Shown here piece by piece: positions 43,201 through 53,625 of a stretch of 64,000 nucleotides of DNA. Origin of the DNA: Phocaeicola coprocola DSM 17136 (GTDB taxonomy: Bacteria > Bacteroidota > Bacteroidia > Bacteroidales > Bacteroidaceae); NCBI RefSeq assembly GCF_000154845.1, contig NZ_DS981441.1, positions 38,474 through 102,473 of the forward strand, written 5' to 3'. The notes below the pieces were generated by a model. That model saw only the letters and a list, made by a program, of their open reading frames with translations, did no database searches and was not told the origin of the DNA. Position 1 is the stretch's first letter. Each line of letters opens with the position of its first letter. Position numbers and translations under genes: made by a program.

Positions 43201-43280
43201 TTCTGAGCAAAGACTTGTTGTGTTATTACACAATAAAAAATAAATAAAAAAAATAGTTTTACTTTTTCTCTAGTTTTCAT
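40206..43280 (-). CDS. SusC/RagA family TonB-linked outer-membrane transporter
   Basis: 1024 residues. Signal peptide (about 1-25, ending VFAQ), a carboxypeptidase-D-regulatory-like domain (KRTISGTVTSADEKEALIGVSITIKG), the SusC signature LDEVVVTGYG before the plug, the plug itself (RIRGMGSFNASQEPLFVIDGVPV), then a 22-strand barrel ending in the aromatic-rich MRTFSFGVQLTF. No N-terminal STN domain is present, so it should not signal through an anti-sigma factor. It imports a substrate handed over by the SusD partner, driven by TonB. No glycoside hydrolases or regulators are adjacent, so the substrate is unknown. Confidence 0.96.
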   Translation of the reverse strand: MKTREKVKLFFLFIFYCVITQQVFAQKRTISGTVTSADEKEALIGVSITIKGNEAIGTITDPEGKYSLQVEPDQTLIVSYIGMKTAEIRVPRKNSVLNIVLEPESMNLDEVVVTGYGNFTKSSFTGSANTLKADMLKDIPVMSVEQKLQGMTTGVNITSSSGQPGANQNIRIRGMGSFNASQEPLFVIDGVPVTSGSLSAGGSDAAYMNNSKTNIMSTLNPADIENITVIKDAAAASLYGSRAANGVILITTKKGSAGRAQVTLNISGGFSNAAVDFRPTLNGDQRRELLYEGLVNYAIDQNMESPTAYADQEIGQYAYAPSMGYTDWRKELLRTATQQDYEASVSGGNERSTYYASLGYNKQEGLAKNSSLDRYSARLNLTQKVGKYGEVGANMMFTQMNQEMNEERGSAINPFLCVAMTMNPSMTVRDEEGNYIGAYEGSTLNPLRDIMTDYNRVRMTRMFSTGYASIEPLKGLKLKETISYDYTTQKDSRYYNPLSSAGPKSGSDAQTAKGFIEYGKFISSTSLNYVRTFAYKHHLDVLAAYEIESYQTDKASGMKSKLPSDILTEPDNAAVLNSFISSTQDYRMISYLSRLNYDYDDRYYLAGSFRRDGSSRLSPSNRWGNFWSVSGMWNISNEAFMKPVKKVLNDLKIRASYGVNGNQPGSLYGYMGLYSYGQNYMGASGSYESSQPNTNLGWEKNYNLNIGLDLAFINRIFVSLEYYNRDTKDLLYNLPISATTGFTSYLANVGQLNNKGVEFELRTLNFASNDFNWTTVFNLTHNKNKIVSLNGQLDQTIEGTWFIHKVGLPYHTFYVKEFAGVNTQNGKAEYYKNKVNEDGTIDRSLTTDPNEAESIPFKSVNPKVSGGLTNILNYKWLDLSFTLTYSLGGYSYDKLGTSIENGTESIYTSRYNLPVYALERWQQPGDQTDVPRFVFGEKATVTNSSRYIHSTDHLRLKNLTLGFTLPDQWTSKALINKARVYFSGSNLLTWAKWKQYDPETPVNGEVYCEAPPMRTFSFGVQLTF

Positions 43281-43627
43281 GTTTCCTAATTTTTATGTCG
43301 TGTAACAATAATTGAACCAATTTTATTTATTCTTACGATAAAAAATGTAACTTATTGATTTATAGACATGGTTGAAAGCGACTCTCTCTGTGGCTTTTAT
43401 GTTTATTGGGGACTTTTTACTCAATTTTGGGAAATATCTCCACAATGTTTTACTGATATTTGAGGATGTTAATGTTCCTTATGTCATTTATGATGGTTTG
43501 TAAGTATTATATGATAGATAAATGGGAAAAACGAAGGAGCCAATACTCGAATTTCGGGATAAGAGAATTACTCTTCGAATAAAAAATTGTATCTTTACAA
43601 CCTGAAATTTCATACTATAACGAACAG
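43281..43627. other. Intergenic region between divergent susC and the acetyltransferase gene
   Basis: About 350 AT-rich bases without an ORF. A near-consensus -7 box TATCTTTA (43590-43597) probably serves the plus-strand operon. I could not locate a clear box for susC. Confidence 0.4.
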
Positions 43628-44782
43628 ATGGTCATTATCATTAAGAAAGTAAGCTCTAAAAAAGAGTTGCAGACATTTATTCGCTTCAATTACGAATTAT
43701 ACAAAGACAATCCTTATTCCGTACCTGATTTGTACGATGATATGTTGAATACGTTCAGCCCGAAAAAGAATGCAGCATTTGAATTCTGTGAGGCTGATTA
43801 TTTTCTTGCTTATGAAGGGAAAAAAGTGGTAGGACGTGTAGCTGCCATTATTAACCACCGTGCGAACGAAACATGGAAAAAAAAGGAAGTCCGTTTTGGG
43901 TGGATTGACTTTTTAGATAAGCCGGAAATTTCTGAAGCATTGCTTGGAGCAGTAGAAGAATGGGGAAAAGAACGAGGAATGGAAGCTATTGTCGGACCGC
44001 TAGGCTTTACCGATATGGATGCAGAAGGTATGCTGGTTGAAGGGTTCGATCAGCTAGGAACCATGTCGACTATTTATAATTACCCTTATTATCAACAGCA
44101 TATGGAGCGTTTAGGCTTCGAAAAGGAAGCCGACTGGGTAGAGTTTAAGTTGACTGTTCCCGATAAGTTGCCAGAGAAGTTTATCCGTATTTCCGAAATT
44201 ATTCTGGAAAAATATAAGCTGAAAATCAAAAAATTGAAACGTAGTGAAATAAAGAGCAAAAACTACGGACAGAAGATTTTTGATTTGATAAATGAAGCCT
44301 ATGCACCTTTGTACGGCTATTCACAAATGACTCAGGGACAAATCAATCAATATATCAAGATGTATTTGCCATTGATAGATTTGCGAATGGTTTCGCTTGT
44401 AGAAGATGAAAATGAAAACCTGGTAGCTGTGGGTATTTCTATGCCTTCTTTGTCGGAAGCACTGCAAAAGGCAAAAGGTAAGATGCTTCCTTTTGGCTGG
44501 TTCCATTTACTTAAAGCCTTGTTTATCAAAAAGCCGAAAGTGCTTGATTTATTGCTGGTAGGTGTGAAGCCCGAATATCAAAGTAAAGGAGTAAATGCAT
44601 TGTTGTTTTATGATTTAGTTCCAGTTTATCAACAGATGGGATTCAAATATGGAGAAAGTAATCCGGAACTGGAAATGAACAAGAAAGTGCAGGCGCAGTG
44701 GGGAGCTTTCGAAGCTGTTCAGCACAAGCGTCGTCGTGCATATAAGAAGATGTTGGTAGCAGGAAAGAAAGAAGAAAATTAG
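43628..44782 (+). CDS. GNAT-fold N-acetyltransferase-like protein
   Basis: 384 residues, longer than a single GNAT domain. The N-terminal half has the GNAT-like segment YFLAYEGKKVVGRVAAIINHRANE. The second half contains a further acetyl-CoA-site-like segment (LLLVGVKPEYQSKGVNALLFYDLVPVYQQMGF), where PEYQSKGVNALL resembles the Q/RxxGxG/A pyrophosphate loop. No substrate can be assigned. It is the first gene of a four-gene operon with parE, coaD and an S41 protease, with 21 bases to the next start. Confidence 0.8.
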   Translation: MVIIIKKVSSKKELQTFIRFNYELYKDNPYSVPDLYDDMLNTFSPKKNAAFEFCEADYFLAYEGKKVVGRVAAIINHRANETWKKKEVRFGWIDFLDKPEISEALLGAVEEWGKERGMEAIVGPLGFTDMDAEGMLVEGFDQLGTMSTIYNYPYYQQHMERLGFEKEADWVEFKLTVPDKLPEKFIRISEIILEKYKLKIKKLKRSEIKSKNYGQKIFDLINEAYAPLYGYSQMTQGQINQYIKMYLPLIDLRMVSLVEDENENLVAVGISMPSLSEALQKAKGKMLPFGWFHLLKALFIKKPKVLDLLLVGVKPEYQSKGVNALLFYDLVPVYQQMGFKYGESNPELEMNKKVQAQWGAFEAVQHKRRRAYKKMLVAGKKEEN

Positions 44783-44803
44783 TATATCGTTTGAGTGTTG
44801 TTT

Positions 44804-46738
44804 ATGGAAGAAGAATACAATGAACAAATAGCGAATCCCGTTTCGTATACAGAGGAGAATATTCGTCATCTGAGCGATATGGAGCATGTCCGTACTCGTC
44901 CTGGTATGTATATCGGGCGTTTAGGTGATGGCTCTCAGGCAGAAGATGGCATCTATGTATTGCTGAAAGAAGTCGTAGATAACTGTATTGACGAGTTTAA
45001 AATGGGAGCAGGAAAACGCATTGAAATACAGATGGAAGATAATTTGCGTGTTTCTGTACGCGATTATGGGCGTGGTATTCCGTTAGGAAGTCTGGTTGAT
45101 GCCGTATCTATGCTGAATACGGGTGGAAAATATGATACAAAGGCATTTAAGAAAAGTGTCGGGTTGAATGGTGTCGGAGCAAAGGCTGTCAATGCGTTGA
45201 GTTCTCGTTTTATAGCGCGAAGTGTACGCGACGGGCAGATGCGTGAAGCTGTTTTTGCAAAAGGAGAACTGATAAGTGATACTACTCAATCTACAGAGGA
45301 AGAAAATGGTACTTATATTTTCTTTGAGCCCGATAACACCTTGTTTCTAAACTACCACTTCCGTCCTGAATATATCGAAACGATGCTGCGTAACTATACA
45401 TATTTAAATACAGGGCTATCGATATATTATAACGGCCATCGCATTGTAAGCCGTAACGGTCTGGAAGATTTGCTGAATGACAATATGACTTCTCAAGGCT
45501 TGTATCCAATTGTTCACCTGAAAGATGAAGATATAGAAATAGCCTTTACTCATAGTCCTCAGTATGGAGAGGAATATTATTCGTTTGTCAACGGACAGCA
45601 TACAACTCAGGGTGGTACGCACCAAAGTGCTTTCAAGGAGCATATTGCACGCACTATCAAGGAATTCTATGGTAAAAATATGGAATTTCAGGATATTCGC
45701 AACGGGCTGGTAGCTGCTATTGCCATTAATGTAATAGAGCCGACTTTCGAAAGTCAGACAAAGATTAAGTTGGGCTCTTTGACGATGGCTCCTGAAAAAG
45801 ATTCAGATGGTAATCCTTATCCACTTTCAGGAATCAGTGTAAATAAGTTTATTGGTGACTTTATAAAGGAAAACGTAGACAATTACTTGCATAAACATCC
45901 CGATGTAGCAGATGTGTTGCTTCAGAAGATTCAGGAATCGGAAAAAGAACGTAAGGCTATCGCGGGGGTTACTAAGATTGCGCGTGAACGCGCCAAAAAA
46001 GCAAATCTGCATAACCGTAAGTTACGTGATTGCCGTATTCACTTGAATGACTTGAAAGGGGCTAAGAAAGATGAAGAAAATGATCCGCGTTTGGAAAGTT
46101 CTATTTTTATCACGGAGGGAGATTCTGCAAGTGGCTCTATAACCAAGAGCCGTGATGTTAATACTCAGGCTGTATTCAGTTTGCGTGGTAAACCTTTGAA
46201 TTCGTTTGGATTAACTAAAAAAGTCGTTTACGAGAATGAAGAATTCAATCTGTTGCAAGCTGCGCTGAATATCGAGGATGGCTTGGACGGATTACGGTAT
46301 AATAAAGTCATCGTGGCAACTGATGCCGATGTGGATGGTATGCATATACGCTTGCTGATGATAACTTTTTTCCTTCAGTTCTTTCCCGATTTAATAAAGA
46401 AAGGACACGTTTACATCTTGCAGACGCCGCTTTTCCGCGTTCGTAACCGTAAAAAAGGTGTATACGAAACTATTTATTGCTATACAGATGAGGAACGAAT
46501 TGCAGCAATAGAAAAGTTGGGTCCCAATCCGGAGATTACTCGATTTAAAGGATTAGGAGAAATTTCGCCTGATGAGTTCCGGAATTTTATCGGAAAGGAC
46601 ATGCGTTTAGAACTGGTTTCTTTGCGTAAAACGGATGCAGTTAAAGAGTTGCTGGAGTTTTACATGGGTAAGAACACCATGGAGCGACAAAACTTTATTA
46701 TTAATAATTTGGTAATAGAAGAGGACTTGTTGAATTGA
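44804..46738 (+). CDS. parE: DNA topoisomerase IV subunit B (ParE/GyrB family)
   Basis: 644 residues from the ATG at 44804; an upstream in-frame GTG is less likely. GHKL ATPase motifs: [39 protein letters not shown] and [20 protein letters not shown] motifs: [10 protein letters not shown] and [18 protein letters not shown]. Length and the missing GyrB insert fit the topoisomerase IV subunit that decatenates chromosomes. The partner subunit A is not in this window. A GyrB paralogue remains possible but less likely. Confidence 0.92.
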   Translation: MEEEYNEQIANPVSYTEENIRHLSDMEHVRTRPGMYIGRLGDGSQAEDGIYVLLKEVVDNCIDEFKMGAGKRIEIQMEDNLRVSVRDYGRGIPLGSLVDAVSMLNTGGKYDTKAFKKSVGLNGVGAKAVNALSSRFIARSVRDGQMREAVFAKGELISDTTQSTEEENGTYIFFEPDNTLFLNYHFRPEYIETMLRNYTYLNTGLSIYYNGHRIVSRNGLEDLLNDNMTSQGLYPIVHLKDEDIEIAFTHSPQYGEEYYSFVNGQHTTQGGTHQSAFKEHIARTIKEFYGKNMEFQDIRNGLVAAIAINVIEPTFESQTKIKLGSLTMAPEKDSDGNPYPLSGISVNKFIGDFIKENVDNYLHKHPDVADVLLQKIQESEKERKAIAGVTKIARERAKKANLHNRKLRDCRIHLNDLKGAKKDEENDPRLESSIFITEGDSASGSITKSRDVNTQAVFSLRGKPLNSFGLTKKVVYENEEFNLLQAALNIEDGLDGLRYNKVIVATDADVDGMHIRLLMITFFLQFFPDLIKKGHVYILQTPLFRVRNRKKGVYETIYCYTDEERIAAIEKLGPNPEITRFKGLGEISPDEFRNFIGKDMRLELVSLRKTDAVKELLEFYMGKNTMERQNFIINNLVIEEDLLN

Positions 46739-46776
46739 TAGATCAAGTATCTCTTGATTTGTGATTATTGGCTGAA

Positions 46777-47235
46777 ATGAAAAGAGCGATATTTCCAGGG
46801 ACATTTGATCCCTTTACAATCGGGCATTTTTCGGTGGTAAAACGTGCATTAACCTTTATGGACGAGATTATTATCGGAATTGGTGTCAATGATAATAAGA
46901 AAACTTGGTTTCCTACCGAAAAACGTGTGGAGATGATAAAAAGACTCTACGCAAACGAATCTCGCATACGAGTAGAAGCGTATGATAATCTGACTGTCGA
47001 TTTTGCGCAACAGAGGAACGCTAAGTTCATTATCAGAGGAATCCGTACTGTTCGTGATTTTGAATATGAAGAAACCATTGCCGACATAAATAGAAAGCTT
47101 GCCGGCATTGAAACTATTTTGCTTTTCACAGAGCCGGAACTGACAGCCATCAGCTCCACTATCGTACGTGAATTATTGCAATATGGCAAAGATGTAACAC
47201 CGTTTTTGCCAGAAGGACTGGATATTAATTTATGA
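46777..47235 (+). CDS. coaD: Phosphopantetheine adenylyltransferase
   Basis: 152 residues from the ATG at 46777 ([18 protein letters not shown]). It contains the nucleotidyltransferase TxGH motif as TIGH (about 16-19) and the C-terminal [16 protein letters not shown] signature. It transfers AMP to 4'-phosphopantetheine, the penultimate step of coenzyme A synthesis. Its stop overlaps the start of the S41 protease gene by 4 bases (ATGA). Confidence 0.97.
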   Translation: MKRAIFPGTFDPFTIGHFSVVKRALTFMDEIIIGIGVNDNKKTWFPTEKRVEMIKRLYANESRIRVEAYDNLTVDFAQQRNAKFIIRGIRTVRDFEYEETIADINRKLAGIETILLFTEPELTAISSTIVRELLQYGKDVTPFLPEGLDINL

Positions 47236-48833
47236 TGAAAACTATGAAACAGCGACTTTATTTGATTTTGTTGTGCAACTTCTTCTTTTTCTGTTCAGTA
47301 GTAGCACAGAATAAGATGCTCAACTCTCCTTCACGCAAGTTGCAGTTGGCGGAGTTTGCCATATCAAACTTATATGTCGATCAGGTAGATGAAAATAAGC
47401 TGGTAGAGTCGGCTATTGTAAAGATGCTGGAGCAACTGGATCCTCATTCTACTTATTCTGATCCGGAAGAGGTAAAAGCGTTGAATGAGCCATTGCAAGG
47501 AAACTTTGACGGCATAGGAATTCAGTTTAATATGGCTACTGATACGCTATTTGTTATCCAGCCTGTTTCCGGAGGGCCTTCGGAGAAAGTCGGAATTTTG
47601 GCAGGCGACCGTATTATTGAGGTAAATGATACGGTGATTGCCGGTGTAAAAATGAGTACGGAAGATGTGATGCGTCGTCTGCGAGGTAAACGAGGTACAG
47701 AGGTAACCGTAAAAGTTATGCGTCGTGGAGTAAAAGAGCTACTTCCTTTTACTATCAAACGCGATAAGATTCCTGTATATAGCCTTGATGCTTCGTATAT
47801 GGTTGATAAAAAAATCGGCTATATTCGTGTAAATCGTTTTGCCGCAACTACAGGAAAGGAATTTGCTGATGCTCTTCATCGTTTGCAGAAGGAAGGTATG
47901 CGCGACCTTATTCTCGATTTGCAAGGAAATGGTGGAGGATATCTGAATGCAGCGATTGAATTGGCTAATCAGTTCTTAGGTAAGAAAGAACTTATCGTTT
48001 ATACAGAAGGACGTCGTAATCCTCGTGCTGAGTTTGATGCTGAGGGAAATGGTGATTTCTTAAATGGACGTTTGGTTGTATTGGTCGATGAATTTTCTGC
48101 GTCGGCAAGTGAGATCGTAACAGGAGCATTACAAGACTGGGACCGTGCTATAGTTGTGGGCAGACGTACTTTTGGAAAAGGGCTGGTACAGCGTCCGATT
48201 GATTTACCTGACGGTTCTATGATTCGTCTGACTGTTGCTCGTTATTATACGCCTTCCGGTCGTTGTATTCAGAAGCCTTACGAGAGTATTGAACAGTACA
48301 ATAAAGATTTGATAGATCGTTACAATCGTGGGGAAATGTTGAGTGCAGACAGTATCCATTTTCCGGATTCTTTGAAATACAAGACATTGAAGCTGGGACG
48401 TACTGTCTATGGTGGAGGAGGTATCATGCCGGATTATTTTGTGCCTGTAGATACAACCATGTATACTGATTATTATCTTGCCTTGCGCGATAAAGGAGCT
48501 ATTGTGCAGATGAACTTGAAGCTGGTAGATGCATATCGTGAAGAATGGCTGAAAGAGTATAAGGACTTCCGACATTTTAATAAGAATTTTGAAGTGACAT
48601 CTGCTATGCTTGAAGAACTGAGAAAGCTAGGTGAAACATTAGGAGCAAAATATGATGAGAAACAATATCAAATTGCACTTCCACTCATAAAAGCTCAAAT
48701 GAAAGCTCTGATTGCTCGTGATTTATGGGATATGAGTGAGTATTTTCAGGTAATAAATCTCATGAACAATAGTATGCTTAAGGCGGTAGAACTATTAGAG
48801 AAACCAGGAATGAATTTCCCGGAACGTAAATAA
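47232..48833 (+). CDS. S41 family C-terminal processing peptidase
   Basis: 533 residues with a signal peptide (about 1-26, ending VVAQ). A PDZ domain (about 85-175, with [29 protein letters not shown]) precedes the tail-specific protease domain. The catalytic serine lies in [16 protein letters not shown] (about residue 290) and the lysine in RTFGKGLVQ (about 316). It probably cleaves proteins in the periplasm. Translationally coupled to coaD and last gene of its operon. Confidence 0.93.
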   Translation: MMKTMKQRLYLILLCNFFFFCSVVAQNKMLNSPSRKLQLAEFAISNLYVDQVDENKLVESAIVKMLEQLDPHSTYSDPEEVKALNEPLQGNFDGIGIQFNMATDTLFVIQPVSGGPSEKVGILAGDRIIEVNDTVIAGVKMSTEDVMRRLRGKRGTEVTVKVMRRGVKELLPFTIKRDKIPVYSLDASYMVDKKIGYIRVNRFAATTGKEFADALHRLQKEGMRDLILDLQGNGGGYLNAAIELANQFLGKKELIVYTEGRRNPRAEFDAEGNGDFLNGRLVVLVDEFSASASEIVTGALQDWDRAIVVGRRTFGKGLVQRPIDLPDGSMIRLTVARYYTPSGRCIQKPYESIEQYNKDLIDRYNRGEMLSADSIHFPDSLKYKTLKLGRTVYGGGGIMPDYFVPVDTTMYTDYYLALRDKGAIVQMNLKLVDAYREEWLKEYKDFRHFNKNFEVTSAMLEELRKLGETLGAKYDEKQYQIALPLIKAQMKALIARDLWDMSEYFQVINLMNNSMLKAVELLEKPGMNFPERK

Positions 48834-48865
48834 CTGCTTAGAGTATTTATTAGATTATAAGTAAG

Positions 48866-48911
48866 AAGGGGCCGTTTTAGCAATGTAGTAAAAAGCTAAA
48901 ACGGCTCTTTT
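48866..48911 (+). terminator. Terminator of the parE-coaD-protease operon
   Basis: GCCGTTTTAGC (48871-48881) pairs exactly with GCTAAAACGGC (48895-48905), with flanking AAG/CTT pairs, and TCTTTTT follows. Confidence 0.88.
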
Positions 48912-49189
48912 TATGCTATTAAGATAAGGGATGTCCTGAATATGTTGCTTTGCCTTGAAAGAAGCTTCTTTTACCGGTTTTCAGAAAAACTATGGATAGT
49001 AAAGTAGAACCTGTCCTGAATTGTTCATAATGAAATGGTTATTGACCAACAGCGAAGGTAAAATGTTCAATAACTTCTTTAGTCTTATTTTCTCCTTGCT
49101 GAAGCACATTCATTATTTTTGTTGCTTAAATCACTGGACAGATTAAAGAATTATTTCCGTAATCCCTTGTATTATATAGGGAAAACTTC
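48912..49189. other. Intergenic region of unknown content
   Basis: About 280 bases with no convincing gene. A short minus-strand reading (beginning near 49110, about 24 codons, with TKEVIEHF) resembles TKEVIEMLSKTNG encoded just upstream of the IS transposase at 62570-62610, so it might be an old IS leader fragment. The similarity is short and could be chance. Confidence 0.25.
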
Positions 49190-49197
49190 TAATTTTG
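49190..49197 (+). promoter_or_regulatory. -7 promoter box for the fumarate reductase operon
   Basis: TAATTTTG matches TAnnTTTG, with TTG (49168-49170) about 19 bases upstream as a possible -33 element. The leader is about 65 bases. Confidence 0.6.
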
Positions 49198-49266
49198 TAT
49201 CGTATTTTAATGTATGTAGTAAGAAATTTTAGTTCTAACAATTAAATAATTTAAATTCAATCATTT

Positions 49267-49956
49267 ATGTGGTTAAGTAATTCATCTATTGGAAGGAAAG
49301 TGGTGATGAGTGTAACTGGTATCGCCCTTGTCCTGTTTCTGACATTTCACATGGCGATGAACTGTGTTGCTTTGTTCTCGGGCGAAGCTTACAACATGGT
49401 TTGTGAGTTCCTGGGTGCTAACTGGTATGCGCTGGTAGCAACTGTGGGATTGGCTGCCTTGTTTGTAATTCACATTATCTACGCTTTCTGGTTGACAATG
49501 CAGAATCGTGCAGCTCGCGGTAACGAACGTTATGCTGTAAATGCTCGTCCGAAGAATGTAGAATGGGCTTCTCAGAACATGTTGGTATTGGGTATCATCG
49601 TAATCCTGGGCTTGGCTCTTCACTTTATGAACTTCTGGTACAAAATGCAGTTCGCTGAAATCATCGGTAACCCTATGTTGGGTGGTCTTCATGCAGCCGA
49701 CGGTTATGGCTATATTATGCAGACTTTCTCTAATCCGTTGTTCTTCGTGTTGTATATCATTTGGTTGATTGCTTTGTGGTTCCACTTGACTCACGGTTTC
49801 TGGAGTGCAATGCAGACTTTGGGATGGAACAACATGATTTGGATTAACCGTTGGAAATGCATCTCTAACATCTATTCTACTATCATCGTTCTTGGTTTTA
49901 TGGTAGTAGCTGTTGTGTTCTTCTTGAAGAATATGATGGGTTGCGGTGCTTGCTAA
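49267..49956 (+). CDS. frdC: Fumarate reductase/succinate dehydrogenase cytochrome b subunit
   Basis: 229 residues with five predicted membrane helices. Histidines suited to bind two b hemes lie in LFLTFHMAMN, FVIHIIYAFW, ALHFMNFWYK and LWFHLTHGFWSAMQTLG, which matches the di-heme subunit of the Wolinella/Bacteroides type. It anchors the catalytic subunits in the inner membrane and passes electrons from menaquinol. First gene of the frdCAB operon. Confidence 0.94.
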   Translation: MWLSNSSIGRKVVMSVTGIALVLFLTFHMAMNCVALFSGEAYNMVCEFLGANWYALVATVGLAALFVIHIIYAFWLTMQNRAARGNERYAVNARPKNVEWASQNMLVLGIIVILGLALHFMNFWYKMQFAEIIGNPMLGGLHAADGYGYIMQTFSNPLFFVLYIIWLIALWFHLTHGFWSAMQTLGWNNMIWINRWKCISNIYSTIIVLGFMVVAVVFFLKNMMGCGAC

Positions 49957-49990
49957 TTTAAGTGTAACTGATTTAAACTGAAAAAACATT

Positions 49991-51973
49991 ATGACTAAAA
50001 TAATTGATTCTAAAATTCCTGAAGGCCCGATAGCTGAGAAATGGACCAACTATAAAGCTCATCAGAAACTGGTGAACCCGGCAAACAAACGTCGTCTGGA
50101 CATCATCGTGGTAGGTACAGGTTTGGCTGGAGCTTCTGCTGCTGCCTCTTTAGGTGAAATGGGATTCCGCGTATTCAACTTCTGTATTCAAGACTCTCCT
50201 CGTCGTGCACACTCTATCGCTGCACAGGGTGGTATTAATGCTGCAAAAAATTATCAGAACGATGGTGACTCTGTTTATCGTTTGTTCTATGATACTGTAA
50301 AAGGTGGTGACTATCGTGCTCGTGAAGCAAATGTTTACCGTCTGGCTGAGGTTTCAAACAACATTATCGACCAGTGTGTTGCTCAGGGTGTTCCTTTCGC
50401 TCGTGAATACGGAGGTACATTGGCTAACCGTTCTTTCGGTGGTGCGCAGGTATCTCGTACTTTCTATGCTAAAGGTCAGACTGGTCAGCAGTTGTTGCTG
50501 GGTGCATACTCTGCATTGAGCCGTCAGGTAGGTGCTGGAACCGTAAAACTGTATACTCGTTATGAAATGGAAGACGTGGTATTGGTTGACGGTCGTGCTC
50601 GCGGTATCATTGCCAAGAACTTGGTAACTGGTAAGTTGGAACGCTTCGCTGCTCACGCAGTAGTAATTGCCACCGGTGGTTACGGTAACGCTTACTTCTT
50701 GTCAACCAATGCAATGGCTTGTAACTGTACTGCTGCAATGGCTTGCTACCGCAAGGGTGCTTGGTTTGCTAACCCGGCTTACGTACAGATTCACCCGACT
50801 TGTATCCCTGTACACGGCGACAAGCAGTCTAAGCTGACTTTGATGTCTGAGTCATTGCGTAACGATGGTCGTATCTGGGTTCCGAAGAAACTGGAAGATG
50901 CAAAAGCATTGCAGGCTGGAACGAAGAAGGGAAGCGATATTCCTGAAGAAGACCGTGACTACTATCTGGAACGCCGTTATCCGGCATTCGGTAACTTGGT
51001 TCCGCGTGACGTTGCTTCACGTGCAGCTAAAGAACGTTGTGACCACGGCTTTGGTGTAAATAACACAGGCTTGGCTGTATTCCTCGACTTCTCTGAAAGT
51101 ATCGAACGTCTGGGTCTTGACGTAGTTCGTCAGCGCTATGGTAACTTGTTCGATATGTACGAAGAAATCACCGACGTAAATCCAGGTGAATTGGCTAAAG
51201 AAATCAATGGCGTAAAATATTATAATCCGATGATGATTTATCCGGCTATCCACTATACAATGGGTGGTATCTGGGTTGACTATGAACTTCAGACTTCTAT
51301 CAAAGGTCTGTTCGCTATCGGTGAATGTAACTTCTCTGACCACGGAGCTAACCGTCTGGGTGCTTCTGCATTGATGCAGGGATTGGCTGACGGATACTTC
51401 GTATTGCCTTATACTATCCAGAACTATCTGGCTGACCAGATCACTGTTCCTCGCTTCTCTACTGATCTGCCTGAGTTTGCTGAAGCAGAAAAGGCTGTTC
51501 AGGATAAGATCGATCACCTGATGAATATCAAGGGTAAGAAGTCTGTAGATTCTATTCACAAGGAATTGGGTCGCGTGATGTGGGAATACGTTGGTATGGG
51601 ACGTACTGCAGAAGGTTTGAAGACTGGTTTGGCTCGTTTGAAAGAAATCCGTAAAGAATTCGAAACAGAATTGTTTATCCCAGGTTCAAAAGAAGGTATG
51701 AACGTTGAATTGGATAAGGCTATTCGTTTGAATGACTTTATTACAATGGGTGAACTGATTGCTTACGATGCATTGAACCGTAACGAATCTTGTGGTGGTC
51801 ACTTCCGTGAAGAATACCAGACAGAAGAAGGAGAAGCTAAACGTGATGATGAAAACTTCTTCTATGTAGCTTGCTGGGAATATCAGGGTAGCGATGATAA
51901 GGCTCCGGTATTGTATAAAGAACCGCTGGTATACGAAGCAATTAAAGTTCAGACTCGTAACTATAAGAGCTAA
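49991..51973 (+). CDS. frdA: Fumarate reductase/succinate dehydrogenase flavoprotein subunit
   Basis: 660 residues. FAD motif [20 protein letters not shown] near the start. The probable flavin-linking histidine is in [18 protein letters not shown]. The substrate-site segments HPTCIP and [23 protein letters not shown] are present. It reduces fumarate to succinate at the cytoplasmic face, the main electron sink of anaerobic Bacteroides and the entry to propionate formation. Codon use is strongly biased, as expected for a highly expressed gene. Confidence 0.96.
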   Translation: MTKIIDSKIPEGPIAEKWTNYKAHQKLVNPANKRRLDIIVVGTGLAGASAAASLGEMGFRVFNFCIQDSPRRAHSIAAQGGINAAKNYQNDGDSVYRLFYDTVKGGDYRAREANVYRLAEVSNNIIDQCVAQGVPFAREYGGTLANRSFGGAQVSRTFYAKGQTGQQLLLGAYSALSRQVGAGTVKLYTRYEMEDVVLVDGRARGIIAKNLVTGKLERFAAHAVVIATGGYGNAYFLSTNAMACNCTAAMACYRKGAWFANPAYVQIHPTCIPVHGDKQSKLTLMSESLRNDGRIWVPKKLEDAKALQAGTKKGSDIPEEDRDYYLERRYPAFGNLVPRDVASRAAKERCDHGFGVNNTGLAVFLDFSESIERLGLDVVRQRYGNLFDMYEEITDVNPGELAKEINGVKYYNPMMIYPAIHYTMGGIWVDYELQTSIKGLFAIGECNFSDHGANRLGASALMQGLADGYFVLPYTIQNYLADQITVPRFSTDLPEFAEAEKAVQDKIDHLMNIKGKKSVDSIHKELGRVMWEYVGMGRTAEGLKTGLARLKEIRKEFETELFIPGSKEGMNVELDKAIRLNDFITMGELIAYDALNRNESCGGHFREEYQTEEGEAKRDDENFFYVACWEYQGSDDKAPVLYKEPLVYEAIKVQTRNYKS

Positions 51974-52008
51974 TCAGTGAAGTTAAACAATTAAAGAATC
52001 TAAGTAAA

Positions 52009-52764
52009 ATGGATAAAAATATATCATTTACGCTGAAAGTTTGGCGTCAGAACGGACCTAAAGAAAAAGGTCATTTCGATACATTCCAGATGAAAGATAT
52101 CCCGGGAGATACTTCATTCTTGGAAATGCTGGATATTTTGAACGAACAGTTGATTGAAGAAGGCAAAGAACCTATTGTATTCGATCATGACTGTCGTGAA
52201 GGTATCTGCGGTATGTGTTCTTTGTATATCAACGGACATCCTCACGGACCTGCTACTGGTGCTACTACTTGCCAGATTTACATGCGCCGTTTCAAAGATG
52301 GCGATGTAATCACTGTTGAGCCTTGGCGTTCTGCTGGTTTCCCGGTTATCAAGGATTTGATGGTAGACCGTACAGCTTACGATAAGATTATGCAGGCTGG
52401 TGGTTTTATCAGTGTACGTACAGGAGCTCCTCAAGATGCAAATGCTATTCTGATTCCGAAGCCAGTTGCTGACGAAGCTATGGATGCTGCTTCTTGTATC
52501 GGTTGTGGTGCTTGTGTAGCTGCTTGTAAGAATGGTTCTGCAATGTTGTTCGTTTCAGCTAAGGTTAGCCAGTTGAACTTATTGCCTCAGGGTAAGCCGG
52601 AAGCTTTGCGTCGTGCAAAAGCCATGTTGTCTAAGATGGATGAACTTGGTTTTGGTAACTGTACAAATACACGTGCATGTGAAGCTGAGTGTCCGAAATG
52701 CGTTTCAATCAGCAATATTGCTCGTTTGAACCGTGACTTTATCAAGGCTAAGTTGAAAGATTAA
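52009..52764 (+). CDS. frdB: Fumarate reductase/succinate dehydrogenase iron-sulfur subunit
   Basis: 251 residues. The N-terminal plant-type ferredoxin domain has [16 protein letters not shown] and TTC for the [2Fe-2S] cluster. The C-terminal half has [14 protein letters not shown] and [16 protein letters not shown] for the [4Fe-4S] and [3Fe-4S] clusters. It links the di-heme membrane subunit with the flavoprotein. Last gene of the operon, followed by a terminator and then a group II intron. Confidence 0.96.
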   Translation: MDKNISFTLKVWRQNGPKEKGHFDTFQMKDIPGDTSFLEMLDILNEQLIEEGKEPIVFDHDCREGICGMCSLYINGHPHGPATGATTCQIYMRRFKDGDVITVEPWRSAGFPVIKDLMVDRTAYDKIMQAGGFISVRTGAPQDANAILIPKPVADEAMDAASCIGCGACVAACKNGSAMLFVSAKVSQLNLLPQGKPEALRRAKAMLSKMDELGFGNCTNTRACEAECPKCVSISNIARLNRDFIKAKLKD

Positions 52765-52794
52765 TTCCTTGCTGTAAAGCTTTTATTTGATAGA

Positions 52795-52836
52795 GAAATC
52801 CCTGCTGAAGTAGAATTCGGCAGGGATTTCTTTTTT
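52795..52836 (+). terminator. Terminator of frdCAB; intron insertion site
   Basis: GAAATCCCTGC (52795-52805) pairs with GCAGGGATTTC (52820-52830), followed by TTTTTT. The second group II intron starts at the very next base. Confidence 0.88.
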
Positions 52837-53515
52837 GTATGCTCGGCATGAGTATTAGCTAACGGGTGCAAGTCCCCAATGAGCCCTAATAGCGGGAATC
52901 ATACAGCCAAAAGCAAGGGTGTCCATCGCGAGTTGGAATCTGAAAGAAGCTGGCGGCAAACATCTGGTCTGACGAACAGAAACTTCATATAAGGCATATG
53001 ACCGTGGGTAAGGTTGCGAAACAAACTAAAGCCCTATAGCTATTCGGGACGGTTAGTGTAAATGGAGCAGACATAAGATTGAAAGTTAATACCCTTATCC
53101 GAGGATGTCTCACGGACATATGGTGAGGATGAATGATTCGAAGTACCATGATGGAGTAAAGCTTGCCGTGAGAAGTCAGCAGAGGTCGTAGTACCCAAGG
53201 CATGTATGCCTATAGGGAAGGACCAAACTTTATTTAAACGGCATAACTGAAAACTACCGTTTGTTGGAACGAATGCATAAAACCAAAACAGAAGTATTGG
53301 GCTACCTTTAAAGAGATAGGACGGAATGCGAAGGGTATAAAGGAGCGCAGACCTACAAATGGATGGTTGAAGAAGATGTCGTGGAAGTGTCTTTCGAAGA
53401 ATACGAAAGGCATCCATAGTAAAGAACCGCCGTATGCCGAACGGCACGTACGGTGGTGTGAGAGGTCGGAAAACGAAAGTAGGAAGAAAACTACTTCGTT
53501 TTCCTCCTACTCGAT
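52837..53515 (+). mobile_element. Group II intron (copy 2), ORF-less
   Basis: About 680 bases that follow the whole length of intron copy 1 except for the RT gene. The 5' end GTATGCTCGGCATGAG matches GTACGCCCAGCATGGG. GGGTGCAAGTCCCC, AAGCAAGGGTGTCC, AGCTGGCGGCAAAC and GTGAGAAGTCAGC are shared. The last part has a domain V identical in 47 bases (53424-53470 against 15377-15423) and a domain VI whose stem differs in sequence (AAAACGAAAGTAG/CTACTTCGTTTT) but ends in the same CTACTCGAT. The RT region is reduced to about 200 bases without a meaningful ORF. It sits directly after the T-run of the frdB terminator. Such RNA could splice or move only with a maturase supplied in trans. Confidence 0.85.
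53424..53515 (+). ncRNA. Group II intron domains V and VI, copy 2
   Basis: Domain V is identical to that of copy 1. The domain VI helix has a different but still paired sequence, a compensatory change that indicates the structure has been kept under selection. Confidence 0.82.
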
Positions 53516-53625
53516 TTGATAAAATCAAAGTGTTATTTTGTGTGCGCAAACGTCTTTAAATGTAAAATAGTTTTAAACATTTTGTAATATTGTTGTTTGC
53601 TCTTGCGTGATATCTTACGAATTAT

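Noticed and set aside
49282..50049. 255-codon minus-strand open frame over frdC and the start of frdA
   Set aside because: Shadow of strongly codon-biased genes; the sense strand encodes clear fumarate reductase subunits.
53040..53549. 169-codon minus-strand open frame across intron copy 2
   Set aside because: It runs through structured intron RNA, including domains V and VI, and has no protein features. The nucleotide identity with intron 1 explains the sequence.
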